The position numbers and the translations under genes were made by a program. 64,000 nt of DNA from Kocuria massiliensis (lineage in GTDB: Bacteria > Actinomycetota > Actinomycetes > Actinomycetales > Micrococcaceae). Below, in pieces: positions 7,635 to 19,055 of this stretch. Under the pieces are notes generated by a model that saw nothing but the letters and a program-made list of their open reading frames with translations, ran no database searches and was not told the DNA's origin. The DNA is taken from NCBI RefSeq assembly GCF_900169715.1, contig NZ_LT835160.1, positions 434,001 through 498,000 of the forward strand, read 5' to 3'. Every line of letters begins with the position of its first letter. The stretch's first letter is position 1.

Positions 7635-9590
7635 TTACGAACAGCCCGTGACCTTGTAGAGCCCAACGTCACCCGAGGTGTATACCGGAGTCACCATGCC
7701 CGTGGACTCAAGCCCATCAAGGCCCTTATAGACACCTTTACTTCCCTCTCCGAGATGCAGGGTGTCGTCGAACTTCAAGTACCACAACGCCTTGTGATCG
7801 CGAACTTCTTGGCAGGCCTTCGGATGACTCTGCGCATCGTTCAGGTGCTGGAGGATGTCGTCGTATTGCTCGGGCGGCGCACTCAGAGAGTGTTTGCTCG
7901 TGACATTTCGATCTTCGAGAGCATAGGCCACGGCCGAGCCCTCCCACGGATTCACGATGATGGTCTCGTCCTGGGGAACATACGAATCCAGCCGGTCGAG
8001 CACCTTCTGCTCGTCACTGGTGATGAGGATCGACCCATCGCTGACCTTGAACTCATGCGCCGTCGAGTCAGCAGCCTTCGCCATGGGTTCGGCCTTGCCG
8101 AGGAAGAAGGCGACCGCCAAAGCGACGATGAGTCCCGCGGCCGTCATGGACCGAATGAGCCCACGCTGGGGCACCCCGAGATGCCGAAGCGAAAATACGG
8201 CGATGCGCACCAGGTACGAGACCCCAAAGGACGCGAGCACGATCACCGGAATTCCGGTCAGCGCCGCGAGACGAATATCGTCGGCGTACCAGGGGCCCAC
8301 CATCAGGAGACGGAACGGCCCAATGGGCTGAGAGGCGACAATGACCCAAATCCAGCCGAGCAACAGCCACGAAATCACGATCCACCGGTGAGTCTTGGTC
8401 CGCAGGGCCCAGAAAATACCCGCGAGGACCAGGGCGCTGAGGGCCCATTCCGGCACGTTCAAGTTGAAGCCGTTGGAGGCAAACTGACCGATGGCGTCGA
8501 TGGTCGAATATTTCGGTGCCCATGTCGCGGTTTCTGGGGCTGGTCGGACTTTCCACCAGATGCCGACGCACGCGAGCGCGGCAAGCGCCAGCAGAACACT
8601 GGGCAGCAGACGCGGCGTCGCGGAACGACCGGACAGAGTGCTGATGAGCTGCGCGACGACCAGCGGCAGAATGAGCAGCGCGGCCGAGGTCAGGGCGTTG
8701 GGATGAGCCAGCACTATTCCCGCGGTTCCAACAAGCAACGAGGGGACCACCGGCCACCATGCCTTGCCGTCGCGCCGTGAGATCATGCGAACCGTCGCCA
8801 ACAGCAGGGCGAGAAATGCCGGAAGCACCGAGTACCCCAGAAGGTTCGGATACAGGATTCCCCATTTCAGCAAGAGCCCGGGGAACGCGACCATGGCCCC
8901 AGAGAGACCACCCGCGGCCGCGGCAAAAATGCGGTCGCCCGGCTTCAGCGCCAGTGCCAAGGCCAGCATCGAAATCGGCCACACGAACGCGCCGACGACG
9001 ATCGTCGTCGCATTGACCGCCATCGGAATCGAGTCGGGGAACACCGAGAACACCAGATAGACGAGGTCGTGCCACCCCGCAGGATAGAACGCGTTGGAGC
9101 CGTCGGCCGTGGTCATGGCGCCAAGGGCGAGGCTGGAGCCGTCACCCGACTGCTGGATCCACCGGATGGCGTTGAGGTGGAAGATGTTGTCGAAACTCTG
9201 CGAGATGGCGTCCGGTTGCAGAATGCTCTTCTTGAGCTGCGCGATGATCACGGTGGACGCCAACACGGCACCAACGAAACCCACTCCAGGAACCGTCCAG
9301 GACGACGTGACACGCAGATGGGGCGAACGGCGCTTCCGCAAGAGAAAGCTCATTCCGGCGGCCAGCACAATGAACACCAAGCTCAGAACCGAGTACGGGG
9401 CAAAGCCCCAGCTCCAGCCGAGCTTCCCGGCGATCACCGCAGCAACCGTCATAGCACCGACGGAGAAGATCGGGGCCAGCGTCAGGCAGTATCGCAGGGG
9501 CATCCGCAGGGCAAGCCCCAAAAGGAAGCCGGGGATCAGTACCGCCGCGAGGCCCACGATCACGGGCGGGAGTAGCTCAGTCCAAGTCAT
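7635..9590 (-). CDS. Large polytopic membrane protein, DUF6541-type
   Basis: Predicted 651-residue protein with about 12 to 14 membrane segments and a C-terminal extracytoplasmic domain of about 110 residues after residue 530. The arrangement (several N-terminal helices, an acidic/aromatic loop around residues 150-175 with YPAGWHDL, then a soluble tail) resembles actinobacterial DUF6541 proteins and GT-C-type glycosyltransferases, which use polyprenyl-linked sugars at the outer membrane face. This is a fold-level inference; no catalytic residue is assigned. The gene is monocistronic with its start at ATG 9590 and a 152-base gap to mntH. Confidence 0.7.
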   Translation of the reverse strand: MTWTELLPPVIVGLAAVLIPGFLLGLALRMPLRYCLTLAPIFSVGAMTVAAVIAGKLGWSWGFAPYSVLSLVFIVLAAGMSFLLRKRRSPHLRVTSSWTVPGVGFVGAVLASTVIIAQLKKSILQPDAISQSFDNIFHLNAIRWIQQSGDGSSLALGAMTTADGSNAFYPAGWHDLVYLVFSVFPDSIPMAVNATTIVVGAFVWPISMLALALALKPGDRIFAAAAGGLSGAMVAFPGLLLKWGILYPNLLGYSVLPAFLALLLATVRMISRRDGKAWWPVVPSLLVGTAGIVLAHPNALTSAALLILPLVVAQLISTLSGRSATPRLLPSVLLALAALACVGIWWKVRPAPETATWAPKYSTIDAIGQFASNGFNLNVPEWALSALVLAGIFWALRTKTHRWIVISWLLLGWIWVIVASQPIGPFRLLMVGPWYADDIRLAALTGIPVIVLASFGVSYLVRIAVFSLRHLGVPQRGLIRSMTAAGLIVALAVAFFLGKAEPMAKAADSTAHEFKVSDGSILITSDEQKVLDRLDSYVPQDETIIVNPWEGSAVAYALEDRNVTSKHSLSAPPEQYDDILQHLNDAQSHPKACQEVRDHKALWYLKFDDTLHLGEGSKGVYKGLDGLESTGMVTPVYTSGDVGLYKVTGCS

Positions 9591-9742
9591 CGCCTCGATT
9601 TTACGTGATCCTCCCGTTGACCGTGCCCCGGCGCTTCGGGGTGTCTCTCGGCTCTGGGCACCATGTCAGACGTCCCCGCGAGATGCAGAGTTGCCACCGT
9701 GGCGACGTCGACGCCCTCAAAACCCGATCCGGCACCAAAAAA

Positions 9743-11035
9743 CTACAGCTCCCCCAGCGTCAAAACCACCAGCACAATATTGAGCGCCACGATCGCCAAG
9801 GTCACCACGCAGGTGACGACTTTGACCCACAGGGGGTTGGCCCACCGGCCCATGACCGCCCTTTGGCTGGTCAGCACCGCCAGCGGAATCAGAACGAAAG
9901 GAATCCCGAGAGACAAGACCACTTGGCTGATGACAAGACTCCAGGTCGGGTCCCAACCCAAGCCGAGAATCACCAAGGCGGGCACCATGGTGACCAACCG
10001 CCGCGCCACCAAGGGGACGTTCACGTGGAGCAGACCGCTCATGATGACCGAACCGGCATAACACCCCACCGAGGTCGAAGCTAGGCCGGAGGCCAAGAGG
10101 CCGACAGCAAAAATCACACCGACGGCGCTTCCCACATGATCCGAAATCGCGGCCGCGGCGCCCTCGATGCTATCCGTCCCAGCGACGCCCGGAAGCGATG
10201 CGGCAGCAAGCAGAAGCATCCCGATATTCACCGAGCCTGCGAGGACGAGGCCTAAGACGACGTCCCACCGAGTTGCCACGATGAGGCGTCGGGTGGCTTC
10301 CTCACCCCGATTCTCCGGCGCCCCGTGGCGATCGCGCACAAGCGCGGAGTGCAAATAAATGGCGTGCGGCATGACCGTGGCACCCAGCATGCTCGCAGCG
10401 AGTAAAACCGACTGTGCATCGTGGAAACGGGGCACGAGTCCCCCAGCCGCTCCACCCCAATCCAACGGGCTCACGAAGAGGCCCGCCATGAATCCGATGG
10501 TGATGATCACCAGCAGAGCGATCACGAACATTTCAAATCGCCGCTGGCGACCCGGCCCTTGGGTCATCAACAGAACCATCGAGAGAATTCCGACGATTAC
10601 CCCACCCCATAGAAGGGGAATGCCGAAAAGTATGTGCAACGCCAAAGCGCCGCCGATGACCTCGGCCAAGTCTGTCGCGGCTGCCACAATCTCGGCTTGG
10701 ACCCAAAACGCCAAACGGGGGCCGCGCTTCATCGAAGACCCCAGGAGGTCCGGGAGGCTTTGTCCCGTCACGAGGCCGAGTTTGGCCGAAAGATACTGGA
10801 CCAAGACGGCCATCAGGTTGGCGACCACGAGAACCCAGACCAGAAGATAGCCGTAGTCCGCACCGGCCGACAGATTTGACGCAACATTTCCCGGATCGAC
10901 GTAGGCGATCGCTGCGACGAAGGCCGGCCCTAGCAACCCGAGCCATCGCCCCTTGCCGCGACCGCGCCCAGGCACGGCGTTGCGTTGCCGTTGGGCGGAT
11001 CCCCAAGGCGCGGTGGACGTCGATGGCTTCGTCAC
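9743..11035 (-). CDS. mntH: Nramp-family divalent metal transporter
   Basis: Predicted 430-residue proton-coupled Mn2+/Fe2+ importer with 11 hydrophobic segments. The two metal-binding signatures are present: DPGN at residues 47-50 in TM1, and MPHAIYLHS in TM6. The GTG at 11035 follows a strong GAGGAGG ribosome binding site. A short inverted repeat overlaps the likely -10 box upstream and could bind a metal-responsive repressor. The gene is alone in its transcription unit. Confidence 0.93.
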   Translation of the reverse strand: MTKPSTSTAPWGSAQRQRNAVPGRGRGKGRWLGLLGPAFVAAIAYVDPGNVASNLSAGADYGYLLVWVLVVANLMAVLVQYLSAKLGLVTGQSLPDLLGSSMKRGPRLAFWVQAEIVAAATDLAEVIGGALALHILFGIPLLWGGVIVGILSMVLLMTQGPGRQRRFEMFVIALLVIITIGFMAGLFVSPLDWGGAAGGLVPRFHDAQSVLLAASMLGATVMPHAIYLHSALVRDRHGAPENRGEEATRRLIVATRWDVVLGLVLAGSVNIGMLLLAAASLPGVAGTDSIEGAAAAISDHVGSAVGVIFAVGLLASGLASTSVGCYAGSVIMSGLLHVNVPLVARRLVTMVPALVILGLGWDPTWSLVISQVVLSLGIPFVLIPLAVLTSQRAVMGRWANPLWVKVVTCVVTLAIVALNIVLVVLTLGEL

Positions 11036-11076
11036 TGAACCTCCTCATCGGCAATCCTTGCAGTAACGAAGCATGA

Positions 11077-11092
11077 CTATACGCCTTGGCGA
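11077..11092 (-). promoter_or_regulatory. Probable mntH promoter -10 with overlapping inverted repeat
   Basis: On the minus strand TATAGT (11082-11077) is a good -10 hexamer for mntH. Immediately upstream, CGCC-TT-GGCG (11083-11092) is an inverted repeat that would let a repressor block the promoter. A manganese or iron regulator is an inference from the gene it precedes. Confidence 0.4.
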
Positions 11093-11134
11093 ACTTTTCT
11101 ACTAAGCCATAAAGACCTCTACGGTGATGGAACG

Positions 11135-11860
11135 TCAGGCAAGGCGCTTGATAGCACCGGCAACCTCATCCGGACTCAGAACATGATCCGCGGAAGCCAC
11201 CGCGGGATGATCTCCTACGCCAAAGCTCTCGACCGCATGGGCCAGGAGATCTTCATCATTCACATCATTGCCGAAGGCCACATACCCACCCTCGCGAACG
11301 ACAAAACCGTGCAATGTCGAATATTTCGAGATACCAGCCGGGGCAATATCGATCAGCCCTTCCCCCTCGTGCCTCTTAACCATCAATCCCGCACCACGGA
11401 GTGATTCACAGACCTTCTGATCCGTCGTAAAAAGCACAGCCTTGGCGTAGAATTCCAAGGTCTCGCGAGGAACCTGAGCGGCAAGATGACCGGCGTCGAT
11501 TTGACGATGAATACGGTGACAAGGATCCCCCACATAGTCATAGTTCCACGCGCCATCCACGAGATAGTCCAAACCTCGTTGAACGATCCAATCATCGACG
11601 ATTGCACGCTGGGATTCCTCAAAAGCCTGGCAATGCCGCTCGGAACCAACCTGCACCCACGCACCGTTTCCACCCACGAGAGAACAATCCCAAAAGTCGC
11701 GCGGAAGAACGGGCAAGAGGTCTCTGATGGGCCGGGCCGACGCAAAGATGATCTGCCGGATTTTCCTCAGCAACCGGAGCTCCTCAAGGATGTCCTGAGG
11801 GATCGCCCGACCATCCCAACAAATGGTTCCGTCGATGTCGAAGACCACTGGTAATTTCAT
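11135..11860 (-). CDS. HAD-superfamily hydrolase (Cof/HAD-IIB type)
   Basis: Predicted 241-residue phosphatase-like enzyme. Motif I is DIDGT with nucleophile Asp8 and acid/base Asp10; motif II is ASARP (about residue 41-45), and motif IV is FGNDVNDEDLL near residue 200, giving Mg2+ ligands. A large C2-type cap between motifs II and IV makes it HAD-IIB (Cof-like), a group acting on sugar phosphates or nucleotide cofactors. The ATG at 11860 begins directly before the catalytic motif; a longer in-frame start has no support. Substrate unknown. Confidence 0.85.
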   Translation of the reverse strand: MKLPVVFDIDGTICWDGRAIPQDILEELRLLRKIRQIIFASARPIRDLLPVLPRDFWDCSLVGGNGAWVQVGSERHCQAFEESQRAIVDDWIVQRGLDYLVDGAWNYDYVGDPCHRIHRQIDAGHLAAQVPRETLEFYAKAVLFTTDQKVCESLRGAGLMVKRHEGEGLIDIAPAGISKYSTLHGFVVREGGYVAFGNDVNDEDLLAHAVESFGVGDHPAVASADHVLSPDEVAGAIKRLA

Positions 11861-11901
11861 GATTATTGAGTGTAGATCCCGGAATTCACCACCACACAAA
11901 A

Positions 11902-11930
11902 GCGGCCGGAAGGAAAATCCTTCCGGCCGC
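11902..11930 (-). terminator. Intrinsic terminator of the secreted-protein pair
   Basis: A perfect 13-base-pair stem (11902-11914 with 11918-11930, 3-base loop) is followed on the minus strand by TTTTGTGT. It lies 46 bases after the stop at 11976. Confidence 0.88.
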
Positions 11931-11975
11931 CGTGCACCCACAGAGGGTTTGGAGGCGTAACTACGCCCTCATTCT

Positions 11976-12554
11976 TTAGAAGACGCCGTTGATTGCCTTG
12001 CCGAAGTCGGTCTTGGTGTTCTGACGCGAGTCGACATTCTGGTCGTTGCCAGTGGTCTTGTCGTCATCGAGACGTCCCACCTGAGTCACCTGAATGTAGT
12101 TGTTCAGGCGACCTTCCTTGGTCAGGCCGTCGCCGAAGTTGAGGTTAGCGATGAGCTGGTTTTCGCCCACCTCCACCGGGTTAGCCAAGGTGACCATGAA
12201 TGAACGGGTCGAGGTCTTCTCATCGAAACCGAGGTCCTGGGTGTATGCACCGTTGAACCAGCCCGGGGTGATGAGGCGATCGACACCCTCGGGTCCCTTG
12301 TCCGTCTTCACGTCAACACGGAAGCTGATGGCCGGGAACTCCGAGTAGTAGCGCTGCGAACCTTCGTTCTTGGCATGGATGGCGACCAAACCGGCGTAGC
12401 CCTTCGCCTTGGCGCTGGACACCGTGTAGTTGACGCTGAGGTCATGAGCAGGCTTGGCCTCAGCGGCGTTGGCTGCACCGGCGCCGAAGGTGCTGGCGCC
12501 GAGGCCCAGAACCAGGGCCGCCGCTGCCGTACGTCCAATGAACTTCTTTTTCAT
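11976..12554 (-). CDS. Secreted protein of unknown function, partner of the aerolysin-like gene
   Basis: Predicted 192 residues. A Sec signal peptide (residues 1-30, ending GAANA before AEAKP) precedes a beta-rich domain with no cysteines and alternating hydrophobic strands (SFRVDVKTD, SFMVTLANPVEV, NQLIANLNFG), compatible with an immunoglobulin-like beta-sandwich. The gene lies 35 bases after the aerolysin-like gene with its own GGAGAAC ribosome binding site and ends in a strong terminator, so the two are co-transcribed. I do not recognise the family. Co-secretion suggests a partner or immunity/adaptor role, which is inference. Confidence 0.75.
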   Translation of the reverse strand: MKKKFIGRTAAAALVLGLGASTFGAGAANAAEAKPAHDLSVNYTVSSAKAKGYAGLVAIHAKNEGSQRYYSEFPAISFRVDVKTDKGPEGVDRLITPGWFNGAYTQDLGFDEKTSTRSFMVTLANPVEVGENQLIANLNFGDGLTKEGRLNNYIQVTQVGRLDDDKTTGNDQNVDSRQNTKTDFGKAINGVF

Positions 12555-12589
12555 GGTGTTAGTTCTCCGTTCGGTAATGCAGCGTCGGC

Positions 12590-13267
12590 TTAGGAATCAG
12601 CCGGGTTGTTGTAAAGCTTGACGGCAACCTCGTTCTTCACCGGAACAAAGGCGTTCCATGCGGTCGGGTTGGTCCAGGTTCCGTTGGCACCGCAGATCTG
12701 CTGCGTGCCGGTCATGCTCACGGTGCGGAAACCGTAGGTGGCTTCACCGGTGTATCCCGGGGGAACGTCGTAGGGGCCCACGGTCTGGCCGGCAGTCCAG
12801 GAGAGGCTGTACGAAGCCTCGAAGCCGAGCTGGCGGGAGAACTCCTGAGCGATGCCGATGTTGCCACCGTCCTTCGAAGCACCTCCGTTGATGGTGGTGG
12901 AGCTGCTCTGCTGACCGTTGGCCTTGAGGCTAATGGTCTGCTCCTTGGAGGTCTCCTGCGTCAGCGGGATGTCCTTGTTGGTGTGGTTGGTCGTGGAGAT
13001 CGTGCCAACGGGCAAGAAGTTGTCCGTGACCTTGTAAACCACGGTGCGCTTGTCCTCAAGGGCGTTGCAGACCGGGTGCGGGTTGAGCACGTTCGGCTTG
13101 ATGTGATCCGAACCGTGGTACGTGTTCACGATCGGCAAGTTGGGGTTGAGCTTGGGAGTCTCAGGGTAGTGATTCTCGATGGTCGTGGCGTTAGCAGGCA
13201 TGGCAGCGACACCGAGCATCAGTGCGCTTCCGCCCAAGATTCCGACCAGCTTTCCTGTCAGCTTCAT
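12590..13267 (-). CDS. Secreted protein with ETX/MTX2 aerolysin-like features
   Basis: Predicted 225 residues. A Sec signal peptide (1-27, ending PANA) is followed by a Thr/Ser-rich amphipathic beta protein. The middle contains the typical pattern of beta-pore-forming toxins of the ETX/MTX2 group: a Thr-rich transition (TNHTNKDIPLTQETSKEQT), an amphipathic Ser/Gly/Thr hairpin (NGQQSSSTTINGGAS), a strand pair (FEASYSLSWTAGQTVG) and a VPPG turn before another long strand. Two cysteines (about 66 and 201) could form a disulfide. The start has a GAGGAGC ribosome binding site. Family membership rests on pattern only; a structural or adhesive role is an alternative. Confidence 0.6.
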   Translation of the reverse strand: MKLTGKLVGILGGSALMLGVAAMPANATTIENHYPETPKLNPNLPIVNTYHGSDHIKPNVLNPHPVCNALEDKRTVVYKVTDNFLPVGTISTTNHTNKDIPLTQETSKEQTISLKANGQQSSSTTINGGASKDGGNIGIAQEFSRQLGFEASYSLSWTAGQTVGPYDVPPGYTGEATYGFRTVSMTGTQQICGANGTWTNPTAWNAFVPVKNEVAVKLYNNPADS

Positions 13268-13896
13268 AGGTGCTCCTCGTATTTACCGGTTCCGAGCGAT
13301 CTCGACGACCAGATCCGTATCTGCCGTGCCCAGGAACTCTTATCCGGCCGAGGCCTTCGAGAGTCAGCGGACCAGCCCGAGGATCGAGTCATCAACCTCG
13401 AATCTGGTCCGTTCGACGAGATCTGTGAATGGACATTACATAACTCCCCGATGTTCTTCTACGCGTCAGTACAAAACGACCAACGCTCAGTTTGGGAACT
13501 TTCGCCCCCGGAATTGCAACGATTTGGTAAAGATCCCACGAGATTTCATACCCACTCCAAACGAACCCGAATCGTTTAATCCAAGCCCCGGCATCGAACC
13601 CCGCAATGTCCACCGGCCAGGACTCACGCCAAGCTTTCACGGAAGATCATTCTCAGATGAAAGCAAACCTTTACCGGGGAGTTAAAAACTCAATTAATAG
13701 TTGAATATGCGAGTTTGGCTTGCCTAACCTTCATCCCAACTAAACCCACATGCCCACATGTTGTACTCGTCGGTATTTTTATGACGAAATATGACGAATC
13801 CCGGCTGCGAGGGTTGTTTCGGTCGACTCGTCGAGGCCATATGCCGGCCAATTTTCTTTTACTTTAAATCCAAGTAGCCGTGGTCGAATCCGTACC
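13268..13896. other. 629-base divergent regulatory region
   Basis: This gap separates the secreted-protein pair from the phosphoesterase gene. It is more AT-rich than its surroundings, especially 13680-13870, and shows no codon structure that supports a gene. It holds a DtxR/IdeR-like box (13714-13732) and possible promoter elements (TTGAAT 13701-13706 with TAACCT 13725-13730). Nothing recognisable was seen in 13300-13680. Confidence 0.5.
13714..13732. promoter_or_regulatory. DtxR/IdeR-like iron box
   Basis: The 19-mer starting TTTGGCTTGCCTAACC matches the consensus TTAGGTTAGSCTAACCTAA at 14 of 19 positions, with the right half nearly perfect. It overlaps a plausible promoter facing the phosphoesterase gene 165 bases downstream, so iron repression of that gene (or of the divergent pair) is possible. 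Confidence 0.5.
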
Positions 13897-15583
13897 ATGG
13901 CACGCTATTCACGCAGAACCTTCTTCTTGGCCGCCGGCACCGTAGCCGCAAGCTCGAGCCTCCTCCCCTCGACCCTGACGCCCGCGATGGCACAAGACAG
14001 GATCGCTTCTGCCGCGGGCACCACCCTTGAATCGTCTGCAGTCCCCATCGGCACCACGGGATACCGCCGCCTCGCCGCCGGCCCCGGCTATCCCCTCAAG
14101 GTCCGGTCCGAAGCCCTACCGACGCCGCCCACCACCGAAGGCACCGACCGTCGCAAAACGTTAGCCTCCTTCGTGCAACTCACCGATATGCACGTCGTCG
14201 ACGCACAATCCCCCATGCGCTTCGAATACCTGCATGACCTCACCGGTTCGGCCTTCCGTCCGCAGGAAGCATTCGGGACGCAAGGTTCCGTATCGCTGAT
14301 TCAACGGATTAACTCTTTGGGCAAGGGCCCGCAAACGGGCCGTCCGCTCGACTGCGTCGTCACCACGGGCGACAGCACCGATAACCACGAAAGCGTTGAG
14401 CTGGACTGGTTCCTCACCATCATGAATGGCGGTTCGCTGACCCCGAATACCGGCGCACCAAATCGATGGGAGGGCGTCCAGAACTCCTCAAACCCCCAAT
14501 ATTGGCTCCCCGAAAGCGACGTCGAAGACCGTTATAAAAAGGCCGGGTTCCCGGTCGTCTCGGATTTCTTCGCCCGCGCCATGGCCCAGCACAGCAGCCC
14601 GGGCCTGAAATTTCCGTGGTTTAGCGTGTTCGGAAACCACGACGACTCCATCTGCGGAACGTTGCCCTCCGACTGGGCAGCATTCCGAGACATGTACACC
14701 GGTTCACTTAAATTCACCGGGTTCCGCGATGCAACGGCCAACCGGCAGCTCGAACGGCAGATCACGACCGACACCACTCAAGCCAGCAGTGCCCCCAGAG
14801 TGACGGCGAATAAGACGCCCAAACAGGACTTTCACGTCACCGCGGATGCCCGACGCAAGCCATTCACGCCATCCGAATTTATGCAGGCCCACCTGGACCA
14901 CCCGTCGCCGGTCGGCCCCCTCGGAAACGGCTTTACTCCGGACCATGTGGGGCAGGGTATCGGGTACTACTCCTTCGACATTGCCGACGGCGTCGTCGGG
15001 ATTGCCCTGGACTCGACCAATAGGGCCGGCTTTACCGGCGGATCCATCGGGGATGCCCAATACCGTTGGTTGGAACAGACGCTACGTGCCGGTTCCAGTC
15101 ACTGGTACGACGGTCTGGGCGTTCGGAAGACCCAGTCCGCCGAAGACACCTATTTCATCGTCTTCAGCCATCACACGCCCGATACTATGAACAACCTGCT
15201 GCTCGCACCGGGTAATTCCGAGATTCGGCACGCCGGGTGGGACGTCGCGAACCTCCTGACACGCTTTCCTAATGTGCTGGCTTGGGTCAACGGCCATACC
15301 CACACCAATAAAATCACGCTGAAGCAGCACCGCACCCCCGAGCGCTCCTATTGGGAGATCAACACCGCTTCCCACGTGGATTATCCGCAGCACGCCCGAA
15401 CCATCGAAGTGACGGACAACGGCAACGGCACGGTCTCTTTGCTGACCACGATCCTCGAATCCGAAGCTCCTTACGACGGGGATTCTGCCGCGACGCTGTA
15501 CCGCGAGTACTCCTTCAACGATCTCCACGCCGATTCCAAACTCATGGGCACAGACCAGGATCACAACACCGAATTGCTGCTGG

Positions 15584-15600
<17 letters not shown>
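13897..15600 (+). CDS. Tat-exported metallophosphoesterase (TIGR03767-like)
   Basis: Predicted 567 residues. The N-terminus is a Tat signal (motif SRRTFF) cut near AMA-QD, so the enzyme is exported folded. The calcineurin-like dinuclear metal centre is visible as D-x-H in LTDMHVVD, GD-x2-DN in TTGDSTDNHE, FGNHDD, SHHTPD and the final GHTHTN. Spacing and length suit the TIGR03767 actinobacterial family of secreted phosphoesterases, whose substrates are poorly known. An iron-box-like site lies upstream; phosphate scavenging from organic esters is a plausible role. The 3' end overlaps the convergent moeZ/thiF gene by 17 bases. Confidence 0.88.
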
Positions 15601-17583
<1,983 letters not shown>

Positions 17584-17823
17584 CTACCCGCCCTGCACGG
17601 CGGTGACGAGTTCCAGTGTGGCTCCGGCGGCGATGCGCCGTTCTGACCAGGTGCTCCGAGGCACGACGGCCCCGTCCATCGACACCGCAATCCCGAGACG
17701 TCCGCCGTCCTGGGGCGTGCCATCCGGTGCGAGACGACGCCCCGTGGCCTGGGTAACGACGTCGACGATGGTGGCGCCGTCGTCCACGGTGAGCTGTTGA
17801 TCGTTAACGGTGATGATTGCCAT
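17584..17823 (-). CDS. thiS: Sulfur carrier protein ThiS
   Basis: Predicted 79-residue ubiquitin-fold carrier ending in the required Gly-Gly (AVQGG). The terminal glycine is adenylated and thiocarboxylated by the MoeZ/ThiF protein of the same operon and donates sulfur to ThiG. Its ATG overlaps the end of thiO by 20 bases. Confidence 0.93.
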   Translation of the reverse strand: MAIITVNDQQLTVDDGATIVDVVTQATGRRLAPDGTPQDGGRLGIAVSMDGAVVPRSTWSERRIAAGATLELVTAVQGG

Positions 17824-19045
17824 TGGCGGGCCCTTTCTGGGTCAGAGAATGATTCGGTGCGGCCTCGCGTTCGATCCGCCCTGGGTTCATGGCCGCAAGG
17901 AGTTCGGCGTCCTCGGAGGAAAGCATCTCCCCCGAAAGCAGCGCCGCGCCGAGTCTCGCCCCGAGGGGAGCCAGCAATATTCCGTGTCGGGAATATCCGG
18001 CCGACACCAGAATTCCTGGCGCCTTCGGGATCAGGCCGACGTACGGGATGTCATCCGGTGACACCGGGCGGGCCCTCGCGGTGATGTCTGCGATCTCGAA
18101 GTGCCGGAGCGCGGGCAGGACCGTGATGGCGTCTTCCAGGAGTTCGTGCACTCCCCCTGCGTGGATGCCGTCGAGTCCGTCCTCACGCACGGTTGCTCCG
18201 ACCACGATTTCGCCGTCGTCGCGCGGCACGAGGTAAACCTGTCGCCCCAGAATCGTCGCGCGAATGGTCGACGAGAGCACGGGCTTCCGATCCGCACCTA
18301 CGGGATCTCGAGGCCGCAACCGCAGGATGTCGCCGTACACCGGACGAAGGTCGAGGGACAGGTCGGAGAGTATTCCGCTCAGCGACGTGCACCCCATTCC
18401 ACAGGCGACGACGACCCGGTCCGCCACCCCTTCCATACCGCCGTCTGTGTGCACCGCATAGGGTCCGTCGGCCGAACCGGTGACCCGTTCCACTCGCTCG
18501 GCGACCCACTCAACGGCCGGTCCGGCCCCCGGAAACTCCGTGGGGTCGAGCTCCCGAGACAAGGCGTCCCGAAGTGCCACGCACAGGACTCTGGGATCCA
18601 CTTGGGCGTCGTCGGGAGCAGCGAATCCTCCGGCGATGCGCGCGTTGAGGAAAGGTTCGCGCTGCTGAATCTCCTGGGTCGCGAGCCGCTGAATATTCAG
18701 CCCGTATTCCGTGTGGACGCGGGCGTGATCGCGCACTCGCTCGAGGTCGCTTCGATCGCCGCCGATCAACAAGGTTCCGTTGTCGAGGAATCCGGTGGGG
18801 AGGTCCGTTGCTCGGCCCAGTTCTTCCACGAGACACGGGTATTCCCGGCGCGCGGCCACCAGCAAGGGGTACAACCGCTCTTGACCAAATTGCACCTCGC
18901 TGACCGGTGCCAGCATTCCCGCGGCCGCATACGTTGCGCCACCCGCGACGTCGGGGTCGCACACCGTGACCCGGTGCCCCTTAAGACGCAGGTGCCAGGC
19001 TGTCTGCAACCCCACGATTCCTGCGCCCAGTACGACGACGTGCAC
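17804..19045 (-). CDS. thiO: Glycine oxidase ThiO
   Basis: Predicted 413-residue FAD-dependent oxidase that turns glycine into the dehydroglycine needed for thiazole synthesis. The Rossmann motif VVVLGAGIVGLQTAW is at the N-terminus, followed by DPDVAGGATYAAAGML, and the C-terminal substrate domain ends with SAGYSRHGILLAP. The GTG at 19045 follows GAGGAGGAA, immediately after the TPP riboswitch; longer in-frame reading would run through the riboswitch and is rejected. It is the first gene of thiO-thiS-thiG-moeZ. Confidence 0.92.
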   Translation of the reverse strand: MHVVVLGAGIVGLQTAWHLRLKGHRVTVCDPDVAGGATYAAAGMLAPVSEVQFGQERLYPLLVAARREYPCLVEELGRATDLPTGFLDNGTLLIGGDRSDLERVRDHARVHTEYGLNIQRLATQEIQQREPFLNARIAGGFAAPDDAQVDPRVLCVALRDALSRELDPTEFPGAGPAVEWVAERVERVTGSADGPYAVHTDGGMEGVADRVVVACGMGCTSLSGILSDLSLDLRPVYGDILRLRPRDPVGADRKPVLSSTIRATILGRQVYLVPRDDGEIVVGATVREDGLDGIHAGGVHELLEDAITVLPALRHFEIADITARARPVSPDDIPYVGLIPKAPGILVSAGYSRHGILLAPLGARLGAALLSGEMLSSEDAELLAAMNPGRIEREAAPNHSLTQKGPANGNHHR

Positions 19046-19055
19046 GTGATTCTTC

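Noticed and set aside
12983-13685. Plus-strand frames overlapping the start of the aerolysin-like gene and the intergenic region
   Set aside because: No ribosome binding site, no recognisable domain, and codon use does not match neighbouring genes.
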